Origin: UASB124 sp041662445
GTDB lineage: Bacteria; Babelota; Babeliae; Babelales; RVW-14
Assembly (NCBI GenBank): GCA_041662445.1
Contig: JBAZSL010000005.1
Coordinates: 29,154 to 93,153 of the forward strand
Direction of reading: 5' to 3'
Length of the DNA stretch: 64,000 nucleotides
The number at the start of each line of letters is the position of its first letter. Position 1 is the first letter of the stretch. This document shows positions 50,442 to 60,011 of the stretch, one piece after another. The notes under the pieces were generated by a model that did not search any database, was not told the DNA's origin, and worked only from the letters and a program-made list of their open reading frames with translations. A program made the translations under genes and the position numbers.

Positions 50442-51569
50442 ATGAAACAGGATCTGTGGTTGGTAAACAGCTCACTCCTGATAATTTTTGTAACATCGTT
50501 GCTCGCTTACGAACTTTCGCGACAAAATGTTCCTTCGCTGGCTATGCAACAAATCGCACAACCTGCTGAATCTGAAAAAAAAAAAGAAGCAGCTGAGGCT
50601 GATACGTTGTGGAATGAGATTTATCAAGATGATATTTTTGCTACCTCTGCTCAGGATGAGCAAAAGCCTTCTAAGCAAAGTCTTATATCCCCCATACCAG
50701 AACCTCCCATCCCCCTCACCCCTCCTGCTCCAGCAATTCAAAAAGTTGAATTTATCGCGCCGCTTACTATTACATTGCACGGCATTATCGCCGGTGGTGA
50801 CGAGGCAAGAAACGTTGCAATGGTTGCCGATGAAACAAATGCTGAAAGCATCTATCGGGTAGGCGAGAAAATCAAAGACGCCCAAATTATCAAAATCGCC
50901 CAAAACCGTATAATTCTTTTGCGTTCAAATGGTCAACAAGAAACATTTTATCTGCGCAAAGACGACGTACCAAACGAACAAAGTTTTGTCGATCGCTGGA
51001 AATATACCGTTAAAAAAGTCGACGACCAAAATTTTGAAATCGATCCGCAACGATTCGCGAAAGAAATTCAAACACTTGGTCATCTTATTGAAGAGATTGG
51101 TCTTATTGGCGCAACATACCGTAATGGTAAAGCCATAGGACTTCGTCTTGGAAAACCGGAAAAAGATCTTATCGCTTCGTCATTGGGACTTTCCGAAAAC
51201 GATATCATCACTACTATTAATGGAACCTCAACAGCGGAGTTTGAAAACCGATTAAGTATCTACGATACGCTCACACAACTTCCTTTAGGAAGCACTATCA
51301 AAGTTGGTCTTCAACGCGCAGATAAAGATATTTCATTATCATATAAACTTGTTAAACTTGAACCCCCTCGAAGAACGGTGTTTCCAGGAATTTCAACTCC
51401 AACAAAACCAGCAGCACCTTTGCCTATGAATCGTATACAACAACGAGAACAAACTTTGAGGGATTTTGAAAAACTTCACCCTGATAGAGAACGGCATCAA
51501 GACTCAATAATGGCTATACGACAACGAATACTTGAAAACTTACAACGACGCTTCCAAAATCGCCGGTAA
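50442..51569 (+). CDS. GspC-like secretion protein with PDZ domain
   Basis: A 375-residue protein with an N-terminal membrane helix (SSLLIIFVTSLLAYEL) and a Pro-rich linker. An HR-type domain follows (LTITLHGIIAGGDEARNVAM, VGEKIKDAQIIKIAQNRIIL), then a PDZ domain near residues 215-305 with LGLSENDIITTINGTS. A basic coil-like tail closes it. The layout matches GspC, which links the inner-membrane platform to the secretin in type II secretion. It opens the operon behind its own promoter and is followed after 24 bases by a secretin. Confidence 0.8.
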   Translation: MKQDLWLVNSSLLIIFVTSLLAYELSRQNVPSLAMQQIAQPAESEKKKEAAEADTLWNEIYQDDIFATSAQDEQKPSKQSLISPIPEPPIPLTPPAPAIQKVEFIAPLTITLHGIIAGGDEARNVAMVADETNAESIYRVGEKIKDAQIIKIAQNRIILLRSNGQQETFYLRKDDVPNEQSFVDRWKYTVKKVDDQNFEIDPQRFAKEIQTLGHLIEEIGLIGATYRNGKAIGLRLGKPEKDLIASSLGLSENDIITTINGTSTAEFENRLSIYDTLTQLPLGSTIKVGLQRADKDISLSYKLVKLEPPRRTVFPGISTPTKPAAPLPMNRIQQREQTLRDFEKLHPDRERHQDSIMAIRQRILENLQRRFQNRR

Positions 51570-51593
51570 GGGGTTGACCAGGGAAGAGAGGCT

Positions 51594-54308
51594 ATGAGAC
51601 AGCTTTTTATAAAATCATCTATCACCACGCTGCTTTTGTTGACATGTCTATGCATGCCATCGCAGCTGCTGGTTGCACCAACAGAAGAAACGCTTGTTCA
51701 ACCAGCCCCCATGGTTGGCCAACAACCGGGAGTACCTACTAATAACGTTCCGGCAACGGCTGGAGTCACTGCGCCTCAATCGCAAACGCAGCCTCAAACA
51801 ACGGTGGCTCAAGTAACGCAACCAAGCGCCCCACCAACAGCCCCGGATCTTCCAACAGAGCCGCCAAAAACTCCGTCGTCACCAATAACTCAAGCAACCG
51901 CAGAAACACCTTCACCAGAAAAAACAACTGCAAAAAACGACGAAAAAAAAGATATTTATTTAAACTTTGAAAACGCAGACCTCACTGGTTTTGTTAATTG
52001 GCTCGCAGAAATTAAAAAACTTAATATTATTCCAGATAAAAGCCTTGAGGGATCAAAGATCTCACTTACTATTCGCAATCCTCTTTCAATCGAAGGCGCA
52101 TGGAATATATCGCAAACCGTTCTTGATATGGCCGGGTTTTGTATCATTCAAAAAGGTGACGTTTACGTCGTCATACCCAAAGATAAAAAAATAAATCAAC
52201 CGTTACCGGCTTACATCAATACCCCATACGCACAGTTACCCGATAGTGACGAGACCATCCGCTATGTCATGTTTTTGACCAATATTCAGGCCTCCTCGGT
52301 AAGGCCTATTGTGGAAAGCATGATGAGCGCTCAGGGCGTCATCCATGATCAGGCTGATATGAATGCGTTTATCCTTGTTGATAAATCATATAATGTAAAA
52401 GCTGCCGCAAAGCTTTTGACTGAACTTGACCAGATGGGGCTACCCGAAACCGTCACTGTGTTGCGCCTTAAGCGCGTCAATGCAACCGATGCAAAAACAT
52501 TGCTCGATTCTTTGATCAAAGATACAACGGATACCAATCCACTCGCACGGCTTCTGGGTAAAGCAGCAGAAGGCGGCACCAAATATTTTTCTTCAACAAC
52601 ACGTGTTATAGCAGAGGAAAGAACCAATTCGCTTATCCTTTTGGGTAATAATAAATCGATTGAAAAGATCATCGAGTTTATGACCAAACACATTGACACC
52701 GACCTCGAATCAGCTGCATCACCATTGCATGTCTACGAGCTTCAACACATCGATGCTAAACAGGCCGCTGAAGTGCTCACCGAGGTTACCAAAATGCCTG
52801 ACTCGGCATCCGGCTCAACAGCAGGGAAATTTGGGTCAATTCGCGGCGGCGTAAAATATTTTAGAAATATGACCTTCCAGGTTGACACCGACGGCAACCG
52901 CTTACTCGTTTCCTGCGTCGACAAACAGGACTGGAAACTCTTAAAGAAAACGTTAGCCGACCTTGATAAGCCCCAACCACAAGTCGCTATTGAAATTTTT
53001 ATTGTCAGTATTGATGCTGATGATCAAAAAACACTCGGTGGCTTAATACGCAATAAACGGCATGGGTTACTTGGCAAAAACCTTGATGCTCACGGCGCCA
53101 TTCCAACTGAAACCCCGTTTCTGGAATACGATTCAAACAATACGCCTATCAGCATTCTTGGCAACTTGCTCCAACAACTTCCTTCGCAAGTAGGTCAAAC
53201 GGTATTGACCTTCGGCCCACAAAAAAATATTTGGGCTTTCCTAGAAGCTGTGAGGCAAGAAACAAATACTTCGATTTTGTCGCAACCATTCATCGTCGCC
53301 GCTAACAAAACAGCGGCAACACTGGTACTCGGTGAAACTCGACGTGTCGTACAAGATGAAGCCCAAGCAACACTTAAAGGTTATGGAGATCTTGGAGCTG
53401 AAACCACCATTTCGCTCATTCCTCAGATAAATCTCGATGGAATCATACGACTTGATGTCACCGTCGATATGAACGAATTTGAACCCAATACTGATAACGC
53501 ACGCAACCAAAGAAAAGTGAAAACTAACGTAAGTGTTGCCGATGGCCAGGTCCTTGTACTCGGTGGATTTGTGCAAACACGCGTTGATGAATTTAAAGCG
53601 AAAACACCGATTCTTGGGGACATCCCCATTCTTGGGTGGTTTTTCAAACACCAGGAACGCAGGGTTACCAAACAATATATTTTTGTGTTCATGGCACCAA
53701 CGATTATCAAACCACGCCAAACTCCTGGCATGCAGCTATATACCAAGATGAAACTTCATCAAGCAACAGAAAATATTGAGGCCGCCATCGAAACCAAAAC
53801 AACCCTTGATCCAATTCACAACTGGTTCTTTAATCCAAAAGTTTCGCCAGGGAACAAGCCAGAAAATTATTCTCACAAGGTCATCGACTTTGCTAATGCT
53901 CGTTATCAACCAACGACTGTTGATATTAAGCAGGATCCTTATTATCGAGCACTCTCAAGCAAAGAAGAAGATGAGGGGGTCGAATCAAAACCAGTAGAAC
54001 TACCATCAACGCAACCACCCCCACAAGCACCTCAACAAGTTGCCACCGAAGCTCCCGCAATTACACAACCTATAAATTTGGAGGAATCTGATCTTAATGA
54101 GCGACGCAAAAAGCTCAAAGATCTCCTCTCGAATACACCTCTTAACGACGGCAAAAAAGCAAATCCGGAAAACACCCCTACACCGGCTCCAGTAATGAGC
54201 GAAAAAACGCCGCCCTCTCAAAGCGCTGAACAGATAACGGCAGAAAAGCGCAATGTGCTCAAAGAATTTTTATCCGGCAAACCTGAAACAACGAAGGTTG
54301 CTGCATGA
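51594..54308 (+). CDS. gspD: GspD/PilQ-type secretin, first copy
   Basis: A 904-residue secretin. A signal peptide and a long Pro/Thr/Gln linker come first. An N0-like domain starts INFENADL-like (NFENADLTGFVNWLAE), followed by three N1-N3 units (VLRLKRVNATDAKTLLDSLI, VYELQHIDAKQAAEVLTEV). The secretin core holds QTNTSILSQPFIVAANKTAA-like ILSQPFIVAANKT, LIPQINLDGIIRLDV and the closing ILGDIPILGWFFKH. About 200 residues after the core are low-complexity, a possible outer or periplasmic tail. It would form the outer-membrane channel. It overlaps the next gene by 4 bases. Confidence 0.92.
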   Translation: MRQLFIKSSITTLLLLTCLCMPSQLLVAPTEETLVQPAPMVGQQPGVPTNNVPATAGVTAPQSQTQPQTTVAQVTQPSAPPTAPDLPTEPPKTPSSPITQATAETPSPEKTTAKNDEKKDIYLNFENADLTGFVNWLAEIKKLNIIPDKSLEGSKISLTIRNPLSIEGAWNISQTVLDMAGFCIIQKGDVYVVIPKDKKINQPLPAYINTPYAQLPDSDETIRYVMFLTNIQASSVRPIVESMMSAQGVIHDQADMNAFILVDKSYNVKAAAKLLTELDQMGLPETVTVLRLKRVNATDAKTLLDSLIKDTTDTNPLARLLGKAAEGGTKYFSSTTRVIAEERTNSLILLGNNKSIEKIIEFMTKHIDTDLESAASPLHVYELQHIDAKQAAEVLTEVTKMPDSASGSTAGKFGSIRGGVKYFRNMTFQVDTDGNRLLVSCVDKQDWKLLKKTLADLDKPQPQVAIEIFIVSIDADDQKTLGGLIRNKRHGLLGKNLDAHGAIPTETPFLEYDSNNTPISILGNLLQQLPSQVGQTVLTFGPQKNIWAFLEAVRQETNTSILSQPFIVAANKTAATLVLGETRRVVQDEAQATLKGYGDLGAETTISLIPQINLDGIIRLDVTVDMNEFEPNTDNARNQRKVKTNVSVADGQVLVLGGFVQTRVDEFKAKTPILGDIPILGWFFKHQERRVTKQYIFVFMAPTIIKPRQTPGMQLYTKMKLHQATENIEAAIETKTTLDPIHNWFFNPKVSPGNKPENYSHKVIDFANARYQPTTVDIKQDPYYRALSSKEEDEGVESKPVELPSTQPPPQAPQQVATEAPAITQPINLEESDLNERRKKLKDLLSNTPLNDGKKANPENTPTPAPVMSEKTPPSQSAEQITAEKRNVLKEFLSGKPETTKVAA

Positions 54309-56023
54309 TCAAGGAAATATTTTTACCCGAAATGATCGGCTCACATAGAATTCTTGCGCAGCGTATTGTTGGCCTGGCATGTCACGCAACACATATCACC
54401 CTCGCCCAGGTCTACGCGAAACATAACAAAAATATCATCGAGGTTCTCAAAACCGAGCCCATTATCAAAGGCGGCGAAGAAGATTTTAATGAACGCTCAT
54501 CACAGGCAGTTAAACAGATTATGACCGGTATAAAGTCATACGATTTGATAAGAGCGTGTATTCCTGCATCAATTGTCGTTTTTAAAGAAATTCAGCTGCA
54601 ATTCAGCGACCCTGAAAAAATTCGCATGGTACTCGATTATGAAATCGAAACTATGTTGCCCTTCTCCATTAATGAAGCAATTGTTGATTTTATCATCACC
54701 AAAAAACAATCCGATCAAAAAGCAACTCAAGTACTTGTTGCAGCGGTCAGAAGCCAAGATCTTCAAAATCATTTGGCCATTTATGAAAAGGCGGGTATTG
54801 AGCCATCGGTCATTACCATTGATCTTTTCGCCCTTTACAGTCTCTATCAACAAATTCCTGAATATCGTACATTGCCCAATGCAAGTGCGTTGGTCGAGTT
54901 CGATGAACAAACAACACGTATTACGCTTGTGCAAGAGGGACAATTACGCCTTACGCGCTATATTCCACGTGGCATGGCAACTGTACTCAAGCTTATTAGT
55001 GACGAATCACTATTACCCGTCAATGATGTTCTGAAAAAAATTACTGAGCATGGGCTTAATAGCAGCGGAGATGAAACATTCACACGCATCGCGCAAAAAC
55101 ATTTCGTTCTTCTCCTCAACGAAATACAATTCACGCTCAACTCTTTCAGCCTCAAGCTTGGTTTTTATGATGGCGTCGGAAAAATTCTTTTTACGGGCCA
55201 AGGCAGCAGCATACCCAACATGATGAAGTTCTGCAGCGATACCATGCAAATTCCTTGTGAATTTTTTGACTGCAAAAAACTTTTTGGCAGCAATCGTTTT
55301 AAAGAAAAAATCAAAGACAAGATCAATGACTGGGATCTCTATGCAACAGCACTTGGCGTTGCAATGCCGTCACCCGATCAGTATAATTTTGACCTACGAC
55401 GCAAGCAATTCGCATTCCATTATAAGAACATCATGGGCAGAAAAATCATTACCGCTGCGGCCCTTACATTGGCCATATTTGCTGCAATCGGCATCAACGG
55501 CTATTTAGATATCTCAAAATTGATTTCGCGCGCCCATACCTTTGAAACCAAAGAAATCGATCGCATGCGCGCTGAAAACATTTTAGCGCCCGCACAACTT
55601 GCTCAAAAAGCAACATTGGCAAGCGTGGTCAAAGAAGCTGAACGTGTGGTACAGCAAAAATACGAAACGTGGGCTCCTATAATTCAACCTCCTATGCAAC
55701 CACTTGAACTATGGCTCGAAATCACGCGTATTATCAGTAAAAAGCAATTTGATATAACTATTAAAGAAGTAACGTTCACCACACAAGAAAAGCAGTGGGG
55801 GCGTACCGAAGCAGAAGCAGATAAGATTGATATCGGCATACCTAAAGTTGAAATAGAAGGTCTTTTTCGTTCAAAAAATGGCGATCATTTCACCGCCTTT
55901 GCGCCATTTGAAAATCGATTCAAAGAATCAAATATACTTCGGCTTGTTGAGGCAATAGAGGAAAACCCTTCTCCAGATGGTGGTGTTGATTTTGCAGCAA
56001 AAATGATATTAAAAGAAGTTTAG
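54305..56023 (+). CDS. PilM/GspL-like assembly protein
   Basis: The 572-residue protein combines a PilM-type actin-like domain with a membrane helix (IITAAALTLAIFAAIGINGY, about residues 378-398) and a PilN/GspL-like C-terminal domain. The PilM-type domain covers about residues 15-360 and includes GLACHATHITLAQV, LDYEIETMLPFSINEA, ASALVEFDEQTTRITLV and ILFTGQGSSIPNM. In other systems PilM and PilN are separate, or GspL fuses them, so this is a GspL-type fusion. It couples a cytoplasmic ATPase to the secretin-side components. It overlaps the first secretin gene by 4 bases. Confidence 0.8.
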   Translation: MIKEIFLPEMIGSHRILAQRIVGLACHATHITLAQVYAKHNKNIIEVLKTEPIIKGGEEDFNERSSQAVKQIMTGIKSYDLIRACIPASIVVFKEIQLQFSDPEKIRMVLDYEIETMLPFSINEAIVDFIITKKQSDQKATQVLVAAVRSQDLQNHLAIYEKAGIEPSVITIDLFALYSLYQQIPEYRTLPNASALVEFDEQTTRITLVQEGQLRLTRYIPRGMATVLKLISDESLLPVNDVLKKITEHGLNSSGDETFTRIAQKHFVLLLNEIQFTLNSFSLKLGFYDGVGKILFTGQGSSIPNMMKFCSDTMQIPCEFFDCKKLFGSNRFKEKIKDKINDWDLYATALGVAMPSPDQYNFDLRRKQFAFHYKNIMGRKIITAAALTLAIFAAIGINGYLDISKLISRAHTFETKEIDRMRAENILAPAQLAQKATLASVVKEAERVVQQKYETWAPIIQPPMQPLELWLEITRIISKKQFDITIKEVTFTTQEKQWGRTEAEADKIDIGIPKVEIEGLFRSKNGDHFTAFAPFENRFKESNILRLVEAIEENPSPDGGVDFAAKMILKEV

Positions 56024-56026
56024 GGC

Positions 56027-56578
56027 ATGGAAGCTATAAATAAATTTGCAAATTATCTTCAAGGCCTACCGCGTAAAAAATTTCAACAATATCTTTTGAT
56101 GAGCCTAGGTTGCATCGCAGCAAGCGCCGGCCTCTTGATCTATGTTGTCCACGAAAAAAAAGCCACTCTTATTCAATACACTATTAACTTGGGCAAATTG
56201 TCAGCAAAAGCGGCGCATATCATTGGCGAAAATCGTAAGATGACGATCGAGGAGCAACGCATCCGCGAAATTATTGATAAAAATAAAGGTTTTGCGATAA
56301 AAAGTTTCTTTGAACAATTTTGTCGGGAAAAAAATTTAAATCCTGAGCCTGGATGGGGCGATACCCACATCGAACCAATCAATGAACGCTTCGATGAAGT
56401 AATTTTGTCAGCTACATTCAAAGATCTGACCACTAAAAATTTAATTAAAATTCTTTCAGCACTTGCGCCCAAAGATATTGTTACTATTAAAGAATTGCGC
56501 ATTCGCACGCAGCAGGACAAAAAAATAACGGTTGATATTACATTGGCATCAAAAAAACTTAAAATACCTGTGGAATAG
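56027..56578 (+). CDS. GspM/PilO-like protein
   Basis: A 183-residue protein with a short cytoplasmic N terminus and one membrane helix (YLLMSLGCIAASAGLLIYVV, about residues 22-41). A periplasmic coiled coil and a ferredoxin-like domain with FDEVILSATFKDLTTKNLIK follow. Size, topology and position right after the GspL/PilM-like gene fit GspM or PilO. Sequence conservation in this family is low, so the call rests largely on context. It starts 3 bases after the preceding stop. Confidence 0.65.
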   Translation: MEAINKFANYLQGLPRKKFQQYLLMSLGCIAASAGLLIYVVHEKKATLIQYTINLGKLSAKAAHIIGENRKMTIEEQRIREIIDKNKGFAIKSFFEQFCREKNLNPEPGWGDTHIEPINERFDEVILSATFKDLTTKNLIKILSALAPKDIVTIKELRIRTQQDKKITVDITLASKKLKIPVE

Positions 56579-56581
56579 CCT

Positions 56582-59089
56582 ATGTCGAAAGTTTTAATTC
56601 ATATATCATGCTTACTCCTTGTAGCTTATTCTTTGGTATTTTATTGCAATGCCGTGCCAACAGATGCAACTGCACAAACACTCACGGTAGGAGATTTTGC
56701 CACTCCCCAAGAAACTCAAGAAGCCCTTGATGAGGCCAATATAAATTTTGACAACGCTTCGCTTTCATCAGTGGTGTACTGCCTAGGACAACAAAAAAAT
56801 ATCGACATCATCCCTAATAAAGACCTTGAGGCTGTTAAGGTCAGTCTTACCACCCACAATCCACTTACACTTGACCGCGCATGGGGCGTACTCCTCACCC
56901 TGCTCGAAATGAATGGCTTCACGTTGCTCGAAAAAGAAAACACCAAAGAAAAAACCGTGATGCATTACATTGTGTCCAACCAGAATAACGGCCAGGAAGC
57001 CCTTCCTCTTTATTCTTCTGAACAAATAAAGCCTGAAGATTTACCCGACAGTGATCAAGTTCTTCGCTATATCTACGTATTTAAAAATATAAAGGTTGAG
57101 GCTGCTCGTGCCATTCTAGAAAAAATGATCGAGCCCAAAAATATTGTCGACAATAAAGACCTTAATCTGTGCACTATCAAGGACCAAAGTCGCAACATTA
57201 AAGCAGCAATGCGCATTATGAAAGAGTTAGACGAGGGTGGCTTGCGTGAGGCAATTGAGGTCATACCGCTCAAAAATGCAAGCGCCGACAACGTAGCAAA
57301 GCTCTTTACTGACGTTCTAGGCGCAGAATCAACAACAGACCAACAGCGTGTTATTCGCATCTCCGCGCTTCAGTCCAAAGAGGCAACCTACTTCGCCGCA
57401 GGAACCAAAGTACTTTCAGAACCAATCACCAACTCGATTATTCTCTTAGGCGCTGCCAAGAACGTTGAAAAAATTAAAAACTTTATTCTTAAATACATCG
57501 ATGTCCCCATCGACAATGCGGAATCGCGCCTTCACATCAGAGAACTTCGTTATATGAAGGCTCAAGACCTTGAACCGGTGCTGCTCAAAATAATTCAACC
57601 ACCAAGCGGAACGGCAACAGAAAAAGCACTTATCATGGAAGGTGGATACAAAGTTTTTGAAGATGTTTTTATCAAAGCCGAAACCGAAACATCTGGTGAA
57701 GGTCAAACAACAAAGCATGGCAATGGCAACCGACTTGCTGTTGCCTGTAACCGCGAAGATTGGAAGCGCATATCAGCATTTATCGACAAACTCGACAAAC
57801 CACAACCTCAAGTTGCCATGGAAATTATGGTTGTTGACGTTAACCTCGATCAATCGCGCGCGTTGGGCTTTCAGATGCGCAATCTTAAGGGCAAGTCATT
57901 AGGTAAAAACATCAATGCCGAATTTGCCCACCTTTTGGCAATGCCTGTTTTCCGATCAAATGTTGACGGTACTGATAACACCAATGCCTCACTCCTGAAT
58001 ATCAACAAAAGTTATGCTGAAAATTCTTTTTATCCTTCTTCTGCAACCTTTGGCCGAGCAGGAGATCAAACCACTCCTGACAACATTTGGGGCGTACTTA
58101 TAGCATCGCTGCAATCCACTAATGCACAAGTCATATCCCAGCCCTATGTCATTGCCAATAACCATCAAACGTGCGAAATAGTTGTATCAAAAAAATTGCG
58201 CGTCCAGGGCGGCCTTGATTTCACCAAAAACGTTTCGACTGTCGTTCAAAAGCAAGTCGATCTTGAGGCAGCAATCACCATCAAACTTACCCCGCACATT
58301 AATCTTGTTGGAACCATTGATCTTGATATTGATATCAACATCAATCAGTTCAAAGAGGCTTCAACGGTACGAGCTCAGTCTGATCAAACCATTCTCAAGC
58401 GAACACTTAAAACAAAATCATCAATGGGCACCGGCGAAGTTCTTGGTCTTGGCGGCTTTACCACGAGCAAACAAATTGAGGGCATGCGCAAAACCCCAAT
58501 TTTAGGCGATATTCCTATCATCGGTAATCTCTTTAAATACAAATCAAAAGATAAAACTGAACAAAATATTTATGTATTTATGCGCCCAAGTATCATTAAG
58601 CCACGCTTTGAAGGCGAGCCGGATGAATACACTCAACTCAAGCTTGATTATGCCAAACTACAGATTATGAAAAGTGACATGTATGTTGCTGATCGTGATC
58701 CAATCCAGCGCTGGTTCTTTAAGCCAACTAATCAAAGCATCAAACATCGCATAGACGATGCCGCACGCGGTATTTTAAGACCTCTGGATGACTTCACCTA
58801 CGGCAAACGGCGTCCAAAGAGCGTCAGCATTCAGGACGATCCATATTATCAAGTCGGTGAGGCTATTACCGAACAGCGCACCAAAGAGGCGGCTATCAAG
58901 GAGCAACAAGAGGCGGTGCTCGCGCTAGAAGCAAACAAACAGGCGCAAGAAGATTCTGAGCCGACGGAAGATATACCGCAGCAAGAGCCGCTACAAAGCG
59001 CTGCAGCAGTCGAACAGGTTTCGCCACCACCGCCAGCTATGGTAGTTCCCCAACAAATAATACCTCTTGAACAGGTTGCACACGCATAG
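56582..59089 (+). CDS. GspD/PilQ-type secretin, second copy
   Basis: An 835-residue second secretin in the same operon. It has a signal peptide (LLLVAYSLVFYCNA), an N0-like domain (NFDNASLSSVVYCLGQQKN) and repeated N-units (EVIPLKNASADNVAKLF, LHIRELRYMKAQDLEPVL). The secretin core has AQVISQPYVIANNHQT, LTPHINLVGTIDLDIDI and LGDIPIIGNLFKYKSKD. It shares order and many motifs with the copy at 51594 but differs in the N-terminal linker and the Glu/Gln/Pro-rich tail. It ends the operon. Possible roles are a paralogous channel, hetero-oligomer formation or a separate pilus function. Confidence 0.92.
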   Translation: MSKVLIHISCLLLVAYSLVFYCNAVPTDATAQTLTVGDFATPQETQEALDEANINFDNASLSSVVYCLGQQKNIDIIPNKDLEAVKVSLTTHNPLTLDRAWGVLLTLLEMNGFTLLEKENTKEKTVMHYIVSNQNNGQEALPLYSSEQIKPEDLPDSDQVLRYIYVFKNIKVEAARAILEKMIEPKNIVDNKDLNLCTIKDQSRNIKAAMRIMKELDEGGLREAIEVIPLKNASADNVAKLFTDVLGAESTTDQQRVIRISALQSKEATYFAAGTKVLSEPITNSIILLGAAKNVEKIKNFILKYIDVPIDNAESRLHIRELRYMKAQDLEPVLLKIIQPPSGTATEKALIMEGGYKVFEDVFIKAETETSGEGQTTKHGNGNRLAVACNREDWKRISAFIDKLDKPQPQVAMEIMVVDVNLDQSRALGFQMRNLKGKSLGKNINAEFAHLLAMPVFRSNVDGTDNTNASLLNINKSYAENSFYPSSATFGRAGDQTTPDNIWGVLIASLQSTNAQVISQPYVIANNHQTCEIVVSKKLRVQGGLDFTKNVSTVVQKQVDLEAAITIKLTPHINLVGTIDLDIDININQFKEASTVRAQSDQTILKRTLKTKSSMGTGEVLGLGGFTTSKQIEGMRKTPILGDIPIIGNLFKYKSKDKTEQNIYVFMRPSIIKPRFEGEPDEYTQLKLDYAKLQIMKSDMYVADRDPIQRWFFKPTNQSIKHRIDDAARGILRPLDDFTYGKRRPKSVSIQDDPYYQVGEAITEQRTKEAAIKEQQEAVLALEANKQAQEDSEPTEDIPQQEPLQSAAAVEQVSPPPPAMVVPQQIIPLEQVAHA

Positions 59090-59148
59090 GCGTCTTTTTA
59101 TTGCTCTTCCCATTCCTAATAAATAATCAAAAAAAGATAAGGCCCACC

Positions 59149-59469
59149 ATGATAAGTAAAGAAACTATAGAAGAGGTCAAAAACCGTCTGGTCAAAATAT
59201 ACAACCCCGTCGCAATTTATCTTTTTGGGTCCTACGCCTGGGGAATGCCAACAGATGATAGCGATCTGGATCTGTTGATCGTGGTTGATAAATCTGATGA
59301 AAAATCATACAAACGGCCAATTCCTGGGTATGAAGTATTGCGCGGTTTAGATATATCCAAAGATATCATTGTTCATACTAAAGAGGTTTTTGATCGTAGA
59401 TCAAACGAAATAACAACTCTCGAATATAAAATTAAAAGGGATGGGAAGGTTTTGTATGCAAGAGCATGA
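59149..59469 (+). CDS. MNT-type nucleotidyltransferase
   Basis: A 106-residue minimal nucleotidyltransferase from the ATG after ATAAGG. It has the GS-x-x-x-G start (FGSYAWG) and the metal-binding DSDLDLL (Asp about 39 and 41), with a third acidic residue near DISKDIIVHT. It ends overlapping the HEPN gene by 14 bases. Such pairs act as toxin-antitoxin or nucleic-acid-modifying modules; MntA antitoxins AMPylate their HEPN toxins. Confidence 0.88.
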   Translation: MISKETIEEVKNRLVKIYNPVAIYLFGSYAWGMPTDDSDLDLLIVVDKSDEKSYKRPIPGYEVLRGLDISKDIIVHTKEVFDRRSNEITTLEYKIKRDGKVLYARA

Positions 59470-59857
59470 ACGTTGGATAACGATAGCCAAAGAAGACCTG
59501 GCGGTCGCCAAAGCTTTGTTATCACAGGAATTTTTCACGCCTCTTACCTACCATTGTCAGCAAGCTGCAGAAAAAGCCTTAAAAAGTTATCTTATTTTCA
59601 AGAAACAAGAAATTTTGAAAACACATGACCTTGGCAAGCTTATTGAACTCTGCAAAAAGTTTGATAACAGTTTTGCAACACTTGATCATGCAGCAGCACA
59701 ACTTAACCCATTCTCGAGTAAATTCAGATATCCATCAGAAGAAGAAATCCCCGATCTTACCGATGCCAAACTCGCCATTACACACGCACAAAGCATCATG
59801 GTTTTTGTGGTCAAAAAAATTGCAAATCCTGCGACCGGACAATCAAACATTTTTTAA
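59456..59857 (+). CDS. HEPN-domain protein, partner of the MNT gene
   Basis: A 133-residue helical HEPN protein from ATG 59456 (GGAAGG upstream). It has WITIAKEDLAVAKALL, YHCQQAAEKALKSYL, a short THDLGKLIELC segment and SKFRYPSEEE. The canonical R-x4-6-H RNase motif is not obvious, so catalytic activity is uncertain. It follows the MNT gene with overlap and is probably co-translated with it. The pair is inserted between the secretion operon and the secreted-protein array. Confidence 0.85.
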   Translation: MQEHERWITIAKEDLAVAKALLSQEFFTPLTYHCQQAAEKALKSYLIFKKQEILKTHDLGKLIELCKKFDNSFATLDHAAAQLNPFSSKFRYPSEEEIPDLTDAKLAITHAQSIMVFVVKKIANPATGQSNIF

Positions 59858-60011
59858 GTGATTGAATGTCCACCCACTAATTACTACCAACTTCGCGCGT
59901 CTACACGCATACACAACCCTTAGATCGGCGCCCAAGATAAAAAAATATTGATTTGATTGATCCACACACGTTACGCTTATTTTTAAGCTTAAAAAACATA
60001 ACGGTGGATTA

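Noticed and set aside
51594..51720. Lipoprotein signal in the first secretin (LLTC)
   Set aside because: The residue before Cys is Thr, which does not fit the lipobox; an ordinary signal peptide is preferred.
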